From the NCBI GenBank assembly GCA_029259695.1, contig JAJDEQ010000099.1, forward strand, positions 1 through 61,929: a stretch of DNA of 61,929 bases. The letters run 5' to 3'. Of this stretch, positions 51,501 through 58,894 are shown one piece after another; the first letter of the stretch is position 1, and each line of letters begins with the position of its first letter. The DNA is from Planctomycetota bacterium. GTDB lineage: Bacteria; Planctomycetota; B15-G4. The translations under genes and the position numbers were made by a program. The notes below the pieces were generated by a model. It had not been told where the DNA came from. It saw nothing but the letters and a program-made list of their open reading frames with translations, and did not search any database.

Positions 51501-52346
51501 ACCCTGCCCGAGCCCCTGGGCGACATCGCCGCCGGCGTCCTCGAAGGCGAGCTCTACCTCTTCAGCCACGACAGCACGGCGACCTTCACCTTCGACCTGC
51601 TCGACGGCCAGACCTGGAACAGCGACCCGGCGGCGCGACCGTTCCCCGGCGGCGGCCATTCGGTCGAGGTGCTGGGCGACCTGCTCTACCTGATCGGCGG
51701 CGAGACCGCCGGCTCCGAGGGCAAGGTGCAGATCTACGATCATCACGACGACCTGTGGAGCACCGGAGCCGACCTGCCCTGGGGCGGCGCCGGCGTGGGC
51801 ACCGCCGTGATCGACGGTCTGCTCTACGCTGTGGGCGGACACGTCGGCGGGATCGCGCTGACCAACTGCGCGGTCTACGACCCGGGTGCCGACAACTGGA
51901 CGTCGCTCGCCTCGCTGCCCCTCGGTGAGGGTCGCCAGCGAGCAGCCGCCGGCACCGACGGTGAGCGCCTGTTCGTGTTCGGCGGCATCGGCGCCACCCA
52001 CGCCGACAGCGTTCAGATCTACGACCCGGGGACCGACACCTGGACCACCAGCGATCAACCCGGCTCCACGCTGACGCCCATGCCCGTCGCGCGCAGCAGC
52101 ACCCGACGCGCGTCCTACTGGCTCGGTGAGTTCTACGTCTTCGGCGGCGAGAACGTCGGCGGTGTCCTCGACCGCGTGGACGTGTACGACCCCGTGGCCG
52201 ACACCTGGCGCAGCGAGGCGGTGCTGCCCGCCGCACGACACGACGTGTTCCCCGCCAGCTTCCAGGGACGCGTGATCGTCGCCGGCGGCAGCCCCACGCC
52301 GGGCCACGCCCACAGCGACAGCGTCGAGGCCTTCACGCGCCCCTGA
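48504..52346 (+). CDS. Giant exported multidomain protein, shorter paralogue without malectin cassette
   Basis: The 1280-residue protein parallels the one at 41678: signal peptide (about 1-34), the same secretory module (36-170; PLPLDLSALAGV, MYFQFFVVEQ), an Ig/PKD-like domain (SDSHTHEVGH, compare IDSHTHEPGH), PA14-like domain, IPT/TIG, sugar-dehydrogenase-like propeller (GLRNPYDLV, ATDNGPN, NYYGHPNRNRGR), a second IPT/TIG and a Kelch propeller joined by the same PAGNEPGRW linker. It lacks the choice-of-anchor D / malectin / choice-of-anchor D block of some 385 residues. It is exported and probably binds glycans; its exact role is unknown. Confidence 0.87.
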   Translation: MIGSSRVVLLRTLVAALVGLWAAVSPLAPTAAAQGGPPYVTYGSGCSGLFPEPTISFGGSLIPGQFANVRVEGAQPNGFLVLHIGLSDSTSPWGPLPLDLSALAGVNPGCSQFSSANYIFIFNADSNGHLQMGFKVPFNVGSDMYFQFFVVEQLEPLSVTTTPGVHASWFSNSNLHVVMLTPEYVVDYDEDGVETVVLDGSDSHTHEVGHLLTEHRWRSGGDVLSNVAVAQVPLAIGEHELNLTITDDNTPAHTLLDTTSVRVVPPTAVPGVNARYHDVTGGDPTTLLDAPPATAEWIELRDDFSVSDEGGVVGGSPFVDDVLVVLDGAFELTAGGTFDLAALGGVDRRLFLNGAPVVGPEILSPGTHEVEARFALTDLGQLPLLVTLSQGGSPVDDLVLTHDETGSVPVVNAITPNSGTSAGGNAIVIEGRGFFPEQDVVVHWGSVDLTWIDGIDIDADRISFSSPPHPAGLLSVTVESPGGISNARSFDSSDSGPVPVNFTSSSLVAMDGPTAGAWGPDGRFYVTTISGELKALTYTDDLTLLQVDTYTGVSTDTNFNSLGIAFNPFDPPTPVRVYVAQSLIAADGGGTPPGFSTYWGEVSVLTGPDFDDPQPLVTGLAQPNTPHEINGIAFDNNGDLLMLSGACTNAGVPWVTIGDLPESPLSASMLKAATSRPDFSGAVSYVETDTGLPNLDQRFGGIVDVAPGSHVDVHAHGLRNPYDLVVTTSGRVYATDNGPNATFGPQSTGPDSEALHPNEPDEINLIEAGNYYGHPNRNRGRSDPRQNIYRGPSVNSLPDEFTQALVNLPSSVDGLTEYRSRAFGGQMRGELIAQKWIGPAYRVRLSADGRRVESVLPVTPTTNALDIDMAPGGGLVATNYTTNVIQALRTVDLGAGSAMRALDITPWRGVDTGGTPFVIGGENFGNLGNTTVTIGGLPATLSDVRPTRIEGITPVQPATSTALLDVVVDSDGQLDSIDGAFRYLFTPAGNEPGRWDSVPTLPEPLGDIAAGVLEGELYLFSHDSTATFTFDLLDGQTWNSDPAARPFPGGGHSVEVLGDLLYLIGGETAGSEGKVQIYDHHDDLWSTGADLPWGGAGVGTAVIDGLLYAVGGHVGGIALTNCAVYDPGADNWTSLASLPLGEGRQRAAAGTDGERLFVFGGIGATHADSVQIYDPGTDTWTTSDQPGSTLTPMPVARSSTRRASYWLGEFYVFGGENVGGVLDRVDVYDPVADTWRSEAVLPAARHDVFPASFQGRVIVAGGSPTPGHAHSDSVEAFTRP

Positions 52347-52361
52347 ACCCAGGGACGCTGT

Positions 52362-52454
52362 GGCAAGCGACGCCGACCCAAGCGACGCGGCGGCAAGCGG
52401 CGCTGCGGCAAGCGACGCGGCGGCAAGCGCCGACGCAAGCGACGCTGACGCAAG
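52362..52454. repeat. Degenerate 15-bp tandem repeats downstream of the second giant gene
   Basis: Six to seven imperfect copies of a roughly 15-bp unit based on GCAAGCGACGCGGCG occupy the gap between convergent genes. In one frame they could read as Ala-Ser-Asp repeats, but they lie after the stop codon and seem non-coding. Confidence 0.85.
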
Positions 52455-52489
52455 GAGGCCCGACGGGCAGGCATGCGCCGCCGGGCCTC
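52455..52489. terminator. 8-bp inverted repeat between convergent genes
   Basis: GAGGCCCG (52455-52462) and CGGGCCTC (52482-52489) pair perfectly across a 19-base loop that can fold further. It lies after the tandem repeats and 50 bases before the next convergent stop. No T-run is present; a bidirectional terminator is possible. Confidence 0.35.
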
Positions 52490-52538
52490 GGTCGTGCACC
52501 ACGAGCAGGTCCCTCGTGGTGATCGCGCTCCGGGCGCG

Positions 52539-53897
52539 TCAGTTGTTGAGCTGGATCACCACGTCGCCATAGGCCGGCGCTCCGAACTGATCCGCCAACG
52601 TGGTGCAGAACACGCCCCCGGTCGACAACGACGACTGGGGCACGAGGCTGTTCTGCAGGTCGATGAAGGTGCTGATCGGCAGGCCGCCGTCGGACGGACC
52701 GTCGCTGAACAGCACCGGCTCGCTGCCCTCCACCGCGTAGGTGCCCACACCGAACACGGTGTGATCGCCGCGTGCTTCGCCGAGACACGGACGAGCCAGG
52801 CTCACCGCGCCGTACTTCACGAACAACTCGGTCGAGCCCTGGGGCGCGAGGCCCCCGCTCCAACCTCCGAGGTCGAGCCCGATGATCCCCTCGGGGGCCA
52901 CCGGGATCACGCCCCGAGCGCCCTCCAGGATCGTCACCTCACCGTTGCAGTCCACCGGCACGCTCATGCCGTAGTGACGGTACGGCCCGACGCACGGGAA
53001 CGCGGCACAGGCACAGATGTCGCAGTTGGCCGAGAAGTACTCGCCGCCCTGCACGCGCGCCTCGCCCACGCAGCTGTAGGTCGAGGGGAAGCAGCCCCCG
53101 ACGAACGAAGAGCGCACCGCGTCACCGAAGACCGGGCCGCCGATCAGGTTGCCTGGACCACCCGAGGTGAAGCTGAAGTTGGCCGGAGCCACCAGGTGGT
53201 AGCTGTTGCCGTAGTGCGCGGCGGGTCCGGTCTTCGGGCGCGCGGTCCCGGGTGCGTGACTGATGCAGCCGGGCAGCTTGTTCAGACTGAACGAGTCGAG
53301 CAGCAGGTCCACGTGGGCCTGGCTCGGGTCGCAGATGTAGTCGATGTGCCCGAAGAAGTGGTGCCGCGGCCCGCCCGGGGGCGCCGGGCAGGGGCTGGTC
53401 ACCAGCACTTCGTTGCCCAGGGCCAGATCGCCGTTGAGCAGAAAGCGCCAGATCTGCTTGATGCCGTTCCCGGTGAGCTGCCACGTGCGCGAGTACTTGG
53501 CACGCAGCTTCCCGCTCATCGAAGGGAAGCCCCCCAACAAGGGCGTCACGCGTACGGCGAACTCGGCGGTGTCGCACAGGACGAACACCGGCTGCTCGAG
53601 ATCGATGCGCACGTCGATGACCGTCTCGACCGCGCACGAGTCGAGGCAGGCGTAGCGGCCCAGGGTCGTGATGGCCGGGAAGTTGGGATACGAGGGCGCC
53701 GGTTCGGTGCAACAACCGAGCCCGAAGTTGTCGTCGCCATGGATGCACGGCGGCAGCAGCTCCGCGCCGGCGACCGCGGCAGCGGGCGTGGCGGGATCTG
53801 GAACCAGGTCGACCAGGACGGGCAGTTGACGCTCCTGCCCCCAAGCAGGAGCCAGCGCCGTGACGACCATGGCAAGACTGAGCAACCAACGAGTCAT
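52539..53897 (-). CDS. Secreted Cys-rich hypothetical protein
   Basis: The 452-residue product begins with a signal peptide (MTRWLLSLAMVVTALAPAWG). The mature part has scattered cysteines, many in pairs or CxxC-like spacing (GLGCCTEP, CLDSCAVE, CDICACAAFPC), which suggests disulphide bonding outside the cytoplasm. No catalytic motif or known family is recognised. ATG 53897 has an AGGAAGG Shine-Dalgarno sequence; the open frame further upstream has no signal. It converges on the second giant protein gene and is divergent from the HExxH protein gene. Confidence 0.78.
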   Translation of the reverse strand: MTRWLLSLAMVVTALAPAWGQERQLPVLVDLVPDPATPAAAVAGAELLPPCIHGDDNFGLGCCTEPAPSYPNFPAITTLGRYACLDSCAVETVIDVRIDLEQPVFVLCDTAEFAVRVTPLLGGFPSMSGKLRAKYSRTWQLTGNGIKQIWRFLLNGDLALGNEVLVTSPCPAPPGGPRHHFFGHIDYICDPSQAHVDLLLDSFSLNKLPGCISHAPGTARPKTGPAAHYGNSYHLVAPANFSFTSGGPGNLIGGPVFGDAVRSSFVGGCFPSTYSCVGEARVQGGEYFSANCDICACAAFPCVGPYRHYGMSVPVDCNGEVTILEGARGVIPVAPEGIIGLDLGGWSGGLAPQGSTELFVKYGAVSLARPCLGEARGDHTVFGVGTYAVEGSEPVLFSDGPSDGGLPISTFIDLQNSLVPQSSLSTGGVFCTTLADQFGAPAYGDVVIQLNN

Positions 53898-54249
53898 GAG
53901 TGCCTTCCTCCGCCACCGATTCGAGAGGGTCGATCCGAGTGAGCCGCACGCGACCAGCAGGGCGGTGGCGGAGAGCAACGTGTCCCGGCCCGGTTCGCGC
54001 CCACGACTCCCCGTCCTTTCAACGTTCCCGGCGGGAGGGGAAGGACCCCGCCGAGGCATAGGCCTTGCTTGCCCCGGCCCATGGGACCGATGCTAGCAGC
54101 GCAACGCGCGGCCATCGGTCGCGGGCGCGACCCCGCACGGGGCCCGTGTCGACCGTCGTGCACAACGTGTCGCCAACGGCGGGACGGCGACGCGCGCTGC
54201 GCGCACGACGACCACCACCTCCGTGCATGCGGACGACGAGCGAACCCAC
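53898..54249. other. 352-base divergent gap without a recognised gene
   Basis: The gap holds the leader of the Cys-rich protein gene (minus) and the upstream region of the HExxH protein gene (plus). A 7-bp inverted repeat (CGGCGGG 54029-54035 and CCCGCCG 54047-54053) is the only structure noticed. No tRNA or coding frame is supported. Confidence 0.5.
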
Positions 54250-54816
54250 ATGACGCGCGACATCTCGCGACGCTACGACGATCCACTCGATGTCGTGTGG
54301 CTGACGACGGCGCAACGCCTGGGCATGCGCGTGGAGCGCGCCCACGACGTGTTCGCCTCATGGGACGGCGCCGGCACGCTGCACATCGGCTCCCGCGACC
54401 AGCTCGACCGCGACGACACGCTGGCCCAGATGATCCTGCACGAGGTCTGCCACGCCCTGGTCGAAGGTCCGGACGCGTTCGGCGCCAAGGACTGGGGCCT
54501 GTGCAACCACGATGGCCGGCACCTGCCCCACGAGCACGCCGCCCAACGTCTCCAGGCAGCGCTGGCGGACACCCGGGGCCTGCGTCGCTTCCTGGCCGTC
54601 ACGACCGACTTCCGGCCCTACTACGATGCCCTCCCGAACGATCCGCTGGCCGACGGGCCGGACCCGGCCATCCCCCTGGCCCGCGCCGGGTGGGAGCGAG
54701 CACGACGCGGCCCGTGGGCGCAGACACTCGACGAGGCGCTCGACGCCACGGCCGTCATGGCCCGCACCGTGGCCCCCTTCGCGGACGAGCCCTCGCTCTG
54801 GCGTCGCCCCGATTGA
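54250..54816 (+). CDS. Small HExxH protein, possible zinc metallopeptidase
   Basis: A 188-residue protein without signal peptide. MILHEVCHALVEG is an HExxH zinc-binding motif; a second His-rich segment (DGRHLPHEHAAQRL) about 35 residues on and the acidic DEALDATAVM could give further ligands. It does not match a peptidase family I can name, so function is inferred from the motif alone. ATG 54250 is chosen over 54223 because the upstream codons lack any support; no strong Shine-Dalgarno sequence is seen for either. Confidence 0.7.
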   Translation: MTRDISRRYDDPLDVVWLTTAQRLGMRVERAHDVFASWDGAGTLHIGSRDQLDRDDTLAQMILHEVCHALVEGPDAFGAKDWGLCNHDGRHLPHEHAAQRLQAALADTRGLRRFLAVTTDFRPYYDALPNDPLADGPDPAIPLARAGWERARRGPWAQTLDEALDATAVMARTVAPFADEPSLWRRPD

Positions 54817-54848
54817 TCCAGCGTGCCGCGGGCACGTCCGGCCATGCC

Positions 54849-54877
54849 CGAGCGCTCGCATGAACCCCGAGCGCTCG
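54849..54877 (+). promoter_or_regulatory. Two 10-bp palindromes, 19-bp period, upstream of yceI
   Basis: CGAGCGCTCG occurs at 54849-54858 and 54868-54877 inside a 19-bp direct repeat, about 100-130 bases before the YceI-family gene. Such spacing would suit a dimeric repressor pair, but it may be only another tandem duplication. Confidence 0.35.
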
Positions 54878-54978
54878 CATGAACCCGGTGATCGGGCGAC
54901 AATGGCGCCGCGCCCCGCCGGAGCAGCACCCCGACGGGGAACCAACTCCACGTCATCCCGCATCGCCCGGAGCCGTCC

Positions 54979-55599
54979 ATGCCCATCGCACGCCCGCTGC
55001 GCATCCTCGCCGTGCTCGTCCCCACGCTCGCGATCGCCCTCGCGTTCGGACCAGTCGACGACGAACCGACCGCCGTGGCCGTACAGGCCAGCCCCGGCAC
55101 GTACGCCATCGACACCAGCCACTCCACGGTGCACTTCCGCATCAAGCACCTGGGCATTGCCAACTTCTACGGGCGCTTCAACTCGCTGCGCGGCCAGTAC
55201 GTGCTCGACCTCGACGCGCCGGAGCAGTGCTCGGTCTCGCTGACGATCGACCCCGCCAGCGCCGACACCAACAGCCCCGACCGCGACACGCACATCCGCA
55301 GCGCCGAATTCCTGGACGTGGAGCAGCACGACGAGATCCGCTTCGAGAGCACCCGCGTGTGGGCCGCGGGCACCAACCGCCTGGGGCTCCAGGGCGACCT
55401 GACCCTGCACGGCGAGACCCGCACGGTGAGCGCCGAGGCCGAGGTCACCGGTGCGGGAGACACGTTCTTCCGGGACTACCGCACCGGCGTCGAGGCGCAG
55501 CTCACGATCAAGCGCAGCGAGTTCGGCATGACCCACCTGATGGGTCCGCTCGGCGACGAGATCACACTGATCGTGAGCCTGGAGGGGATCCAGCAGTGA
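54979..55599 (+). CDS. YceI family periplasmic lipocalin-like protein
   Basis: YceI proteins are periplasmic barrels that bind polyisoprenoids or amphiphiles. The 206-residue product has a signal peptide (about 1-25), then the family opening YAIDTSHSTVHFRIKHLG, GRFNSLRGQYVLD, the DTNSPDRDTHIRSAEFLDVE segment, GDLTLHGETRTVS and GDEITLIVSLEG at the C-terminus, all in the usual order and at usual length. ATG 54979 is preceded by GGAG at a spacing of six to seven bases. It stands as a single gene with a hairpin directly after the stop. Confidence 0.93.
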   Translation: MPIARPLRILAVLVPTLAIALAFGPVDDEPTAVAVQASPGTYAIDTSHSTVHFRIKHLGIANFYGRFNSLRGQYVLDLDAPEQCSVSLTIDPASADTNSPDRDTHIRSAEFLDVEQHDEIRFESTRVWAAGTNRLGLQGDLTLHGETRTVSAEAEVTGAGDTFFRDYRTGVEAQLTIKRSEFGMTHLMGPLGDEITLIVSLEGIQQ

Positions 55600-55618
55600 C
55601 CTGGGAGGCTCCCCCAGG
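55600..55618 (+). terminator. Hairpin immediately after the yceI stop
   Basis: CCTGGG (55600-55605) pairs with CCCAGG (55613-55618) around a 7-base loop directly after the stop codon; there is no T-run. The rest of the 286-base gap to 55885 contains only a 12-bp palindrome (GGGCGTACGCCC, 55640-55651) and no gene. Confidence 0.35.
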
Positions 55619-55844
55619 CGGCTGATCGGGGTCTCCCGCGGGCGTACGCCCGGCGCCGAGAGCAGCGGAAGAGGGGCCGACGCGCCGCCTTCCGCCTCCT
55701 CGTTCACCCCCCAGCGAACAATCGCTTGCAGCGTTGGGCGGAGCGGCGACGCGCCGGTCCTGCCAGCTTCACCGGAACGGGTGGGGCGACATCACACCCA
55801 TTCCCGCCATGGCCGACCCAGGGGCCGTTCCAGGATCGTCCCCG

Positions 55845-55879
55845 TCACGCCGTGAGGCCAGGGAAGCGAGCGGTATACT
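55845..55879 (+). promoter_or_regulatory. Promoter-like region of the deacetylase gene
   Basis: TATACT at 55874-55879 ends six bases before the GTG start, implying a leaderless mRNA. An inverted repeat TCACGcCGTGA at 55845-55855 lies where the -35 region should be and could be an operator or activator site. Confidence 0.38.
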
Positions 55880-55885
55880 CCCCCC

Positions 55886-56659
55886 GTGCGGGCGATCCTG
55901 ATGTACCACTCGGTCGATTCCAGCGGATCGCCCATCTCGCTCACGGCGGATTGCTTCGAGCGCCACGTGCGCTGGCTGGCCGGCGGCACGGTCGACGTGG
56001 TGCCGCTCGCCGACCTGCCCGGCGGGGACGACGGCGGCCGCGATGCCGTCGCGCTCACGTTCGACGACGGCTTCGCCAACTTCGCCACGGAAGCCTGGCC
56101 GCGACTGGCCGAACGGGGCCTGCCCGCCACGGTCTTCGCCGTGGGTGACCACGTCGGCAAGACCAATGCCTGGGGCGGCGTGGGCGACCCGCGGGTGCCC
56201 GAGCTGCCGCTGCTGGACGGCGACGCCCTGGGACGGCTGGCCGAGGCCGGGGTGGAGATCGGCGCCCACTCGCGCCGGCACCCCCGTCTGCCGCAGCTCG
56301 CCGCGCCCGCGCTGCGCGACGAACTCGACGGCGCTCGGGCGATCATCGAGCGCTACACCGGACGACCGGTCACCAGCTTCGCGTATCCCTACGGCGCCGT
56401 CGACGAGCGCGTGGCCGACGGGGCACGCCAGAGCTACGCCCGCGCCTGCACCACCGCCCTGCGCCCACTCGGCGCCTCGGACGACACCCACCTGCTGCCC
56501 CGCCTGGACGCCTTGTACTACCGCGACCCCGCACGCCTCGAGGCCTGGGGGCGAGCTGCCTTCCGACGTCACCTGCGCTACCTCGCCTGGCGCGCCCGCG
56601 CGCGCCGGGTGCGCGACGCACTGGCCCGCTTCCGCCCCCCCGCCCGGGCCCGACCGTGA
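55886..56659 (+). CDS. Polysaccharide deacetylase (NodB-type, CE4)
   Basis: CE4 enzymes remove N- or O-acetyl groups from glycans. The 257-residue protein shows the opening ILMYHSV, motif 1 TFDDG at 58-62 with catalytic and metal-binding Asp, motif 2 GAHSRRHPRL with the metal His pair, and motif 3 TSFAYPYGAVD. No signal peptide is present. The C-terminus is Arg-rich. GTG 55886 is the only start near the conserved N-terminus. It is followed 43 bases later by a glycosyltransferase and then an exporter-like gene, so a role in surface polysaccharide synthesis is likely. Confidence 0.9.
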   Translation: MRAILMYHSVDSSGSPISLTADCFERHVRWLAGGTVDVVPLADLPGGDDGGRDAVALTFDDGFANFATEAWPRLAERGLPATVFAVGDHVGKTNAWGGVGDPRVPELPLLDGDALGRLAEAGVEIGAHSRRHPRLPQLAAPALRDELDGARAIIERYTGRPVTSFAYPYGAVDERVADGARQSYARACTTALRPLGASDDTHLLPRLDALYYRDPARLEAWGRAAFRRHLRYLAWRARARRVRDALARFRPPARARP

Positions 56660-56702
56660 CCTGCCCGATGGCCCTGCAGCGCTTGCCGGACCGCGCCGAC
56701 CG

Positions 56703-57857
56703 GTGAGGATCCTGCACGTCATCACCACCCTCGACGTCGGCGGCGCCGAGATGCACCTGCTGTCCCAGGTGCGCGGTCAGGCCGCGCGCGGGCACGACGT
56801 GCGCGTGGTCTACCTCAAGGGTTTCGGCACCCTGGCCGACGACCTGCGCGCGGCCGGCGCCCTCGCGGTCGAGCACATCGCCCTGGGCAGCGGGGTCAGG
56901 CTCCTGGGCGAGATCCGCGGCGCCGATCTGATCCACACGCACCTGCTCAAGGCCGACATGGCCGTGGCCGCCCTGGCCACCACCTGCGGCCGGCGCCGGC
57001 GACTCGTGTCGAGCAAACACAGTGACGAGCAGGCCCTGCGGCGCACGCTTCCGTCGCGCATCCACGGTGTGCTCGGCAACCTGCCCGTGCGCACCATCGT
57101 GCTGTCCGAGCACGTCGCCGCCTACTTCCGCGAACGCGGGCGCGTGCGTCCCGAGAGCATCCGGCGCATCTACTACGGCATCGATCCGACACCCTTCGAG
57201 ACGGCGGTCGCGCAGGCCCCCGCGGGACGCGCCGCCTTGCGCGCCGGCTTCGGCTTCGGCGAGCGCGACGTGGTCTTCATCTGCGCGGCGCGCTTCGCGC
57301 CGGCCAAGGCCCACGACGTCCTGCTGCGCGCCTTCGCCCGGGCCGTGCGGGAGACCGCGGCCCGCAGCGACGACCCGGCCCCGCTGCGCCTGCTGCTCGT
57401 AGGCGACGACCCGTTCGGGGACGGCCGGGTGCGCGCCGAGGCGCTGGCCGCTGAACTCGAACTGGGACCCGCCGTGCACTTCGCCGGCATCCGACGGGAC
57501 GTGCCCGCCCTGCTCGCGATCTCCGACGTGCTCGTGATGAGCTCGCTCTGGGAAGGCCTCGGGCTGGCCTTCCTCGAAGCCATGTGCGCCGGGCTGCCCG
57601 TGCTGGCGACGCGCGTGTCCGCCATCCCCGAGGTGGTCGTGGACGGAGAGACCGGCGTGCTCGTCCCGCCGGCGGACGACGCCGCCCTGGCCGCGGGTGT
57701 GCTGCGGCTCGCCAACGACCCGCCCCTGCGCCAGCGCCTGGGAGCGGCGGGCCGCAAGCGCATCCCCGAGCGCTTCGGGCTGGAGCGCATGATCGACGAG
57801 ACCCTGGCGGTCTACGCGGAAGTCGTCGGCAGCCCGGCCGTCGAACCCCGCACGTGA
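56703..57857 (+). CDS. Glycosyltransferase, GT4 family (GT-B fold)
   Basis: The 384-residue protein opens with VRILHVITTLDVGGAEMHL, the typical N-terminus of retaining GT4 enzymes, and has HTHLLKADMAV, YYGIDPTPF, FICAARFAPAKAHDVLL and the donor-binding EX7E-like segment SSLWEGLGLAFLEAMCAG. It probably adds a sugar to a lipid carrier or polysaccharide on the cytoplasmic side. The GTG at 56703 lies 44 bases after the deacetylase gene; the frame is open far upstream only as a shadow of that gene. Its stop overlaps the EamA gene by GTGA. Confidence 0.92.
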   Translation: MRILHVITTLDVGGAEMHLLSQVRGQAARGHDVRVVYLKGFGTLADDLRAAGALAVEHIALGSGVRLLGEIRGADLIHTHLLKADMAVAALATTCGRRRRLVSSKHSDEQALRRTLPSRIHGVLGNLPVRTIVLSEHVAAYFRERGRVRPESIRRIYYGIDPTPFETAVAQAPAGRAALRAGFGFGERDVVFICAARFAPAKAHDVLLRAFARAVRETAARSDDPAPLRLLLVGDDPFGDGRVRAEALAAELELGPAVHFAGIRRDVPALLAISDVLVMSSLWEGLGLAFLEAMCAGLPVLATRVSAIPEVVVDGETGVLVPPADDAALAAGVLRLANDPPLRQRLGAAGRKRIPERFGLERMIDETLAVYAEVVGSPAVEPRT

Positions 57858-58813
57858 GCCTGCTCGGGCTGATCCCCGCCGCGTACGTCGGCCAGGCAGC
57901 CGGCGTGGGCACGTCGCTCTCCTGGACGTTCACGGCGTTGTGCTTCACCGCCGCGTCGCGCCGACTCGGCCCCACGCGCGTCAACCTGCTGCGCATCCTG
58001 ATGGCGGTGGTCATGCTGGCCGTCACCCACCGTGTGCTGGCCGGGACGTGGGTGCCCGCTGCGAGCCGTGATCAGGTGTTCTACCTGGCGCTCTCCGGGG
58101 TGGTGGGCCTGAGCGCCTGCGACCAGGCGTTGTTCACCGCCTTCGTGGACATCGGGCCGCGCCTGGCACTGCTGGTCATGACCACGTCGCCGCTGTTCGC
58201 CCTGGGCTTCGGCGCGGCGTTCCTGGGCGAGGGCGTGAGCGGCCGCGCCCTGGCCGGCATCAGCCTGACGCTCGCCGGCGTGGCCTGGGTCGTGCTCGAA
58301 CGCCGGCCCGCACGGGACGTGGGCAGCGCCGCCCACCCCTACCTGCGGCGCGGTCTGCTGCTGGCCGTGGCCGCCGCGGCGCTGCAGGCCGCCGGGGCCA
58401 TGTTCGGCAAGCTCGGCATCGGGCACGGAGTGGTCGAGGAAGCCCGTCACCTCACACCCCAGGCGGCCACCTACGTGCGCATGGTCTTCGGCGCCGCGGG
58501 GCTGTTGCCCTTCGTGCTCTGGCGCCGCATGCGTCGCCGCGGCCAGCGACGACCGGGGATCCCGTCCCGTGAGCTGCGCATCGGCTACGCGCTCACCGCC
58601 GTCGGCGCCCTGCTGGGCCCCTACCTCGGCGTGTGGATGTCGCTCGTCGCCTACGATCGCACGGGCATCGGACTGGCCCAGACCCTGTGCTCGCTCTCGC
58701 CCGTGCTGATCCTGCCGCTCTCCGCCATCGTCGAGCGACGCCGACCCACCGCCCGGGCCGCCCTCGGCGCCCTGGCCGCCGTGGCCGGTTCGGCCCTGCT
58801 GTTCCTCGAGTGA
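57854..58813 (+). CDS. EamA/DMT family transporter
   Basis: A 319-residue, ten-helix drug/metabolite transporter made of two EamA repeats (first about 5-145, second about 160-319; compare SGVVGLSACDQALFTAFV with GALLGPYLGVWMSLVAY). Substrate unknown; the position after a glycosyltransferase and deacetylase hints at export of a saccharide precursor or a metabolite. The GTG start overlaps the upstream stop (GTGA). The last codons and stop are duplicated directly downstream. Confidence 0.88.
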   Translation: MSLLGLIPAAYVGQAAGVGTSLSWTFTALCFTAASRRLGPTRVNLLRILMAVVMLAVTHRVLAGTWVPAASRDQVFYLALSGVVGLSACDQALFTAFVDIGPRLALLVMTTSPLFALGFGAAFLGEGVSGRALAGISLTLAGVAWVVLERRPARDVGSAAHPYLRRGLLLAVAAAALQAAGAMFGKLGIGHGVVEEARHLTPQAATYVRMVFGAAGLLPFVLWRRMRRRGQRRPGIPSRELRIGYALTAVGALLGPYLGVWMSLVAYDRTGIGLAQTLCSLSPVLILPLSAIVERRRPTARAALGALAAVAGSALLFLE

Positions 58814-58835
58814 CCCCTCGCCGTTCCTCGAGTGA
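58801..58835 (+). repeat. 13-bp direct repeat spanning the EamA stop codon
   Basis: GTTCCTCGAGTGA occurs at 58801-58813, where it holds the last codons and the stop of the transporter gene, and again at 58823-58835 (period 22). It fits the pattern of short tandem duplications elsewhere in this window. Confidence 0.85.
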
Positions 58836-58894
58836 CGTCTCCGGGGAAGACAACGCCCCACACGCCGTCCAAGCTCTCGTTTGCGGAGGCCCCC

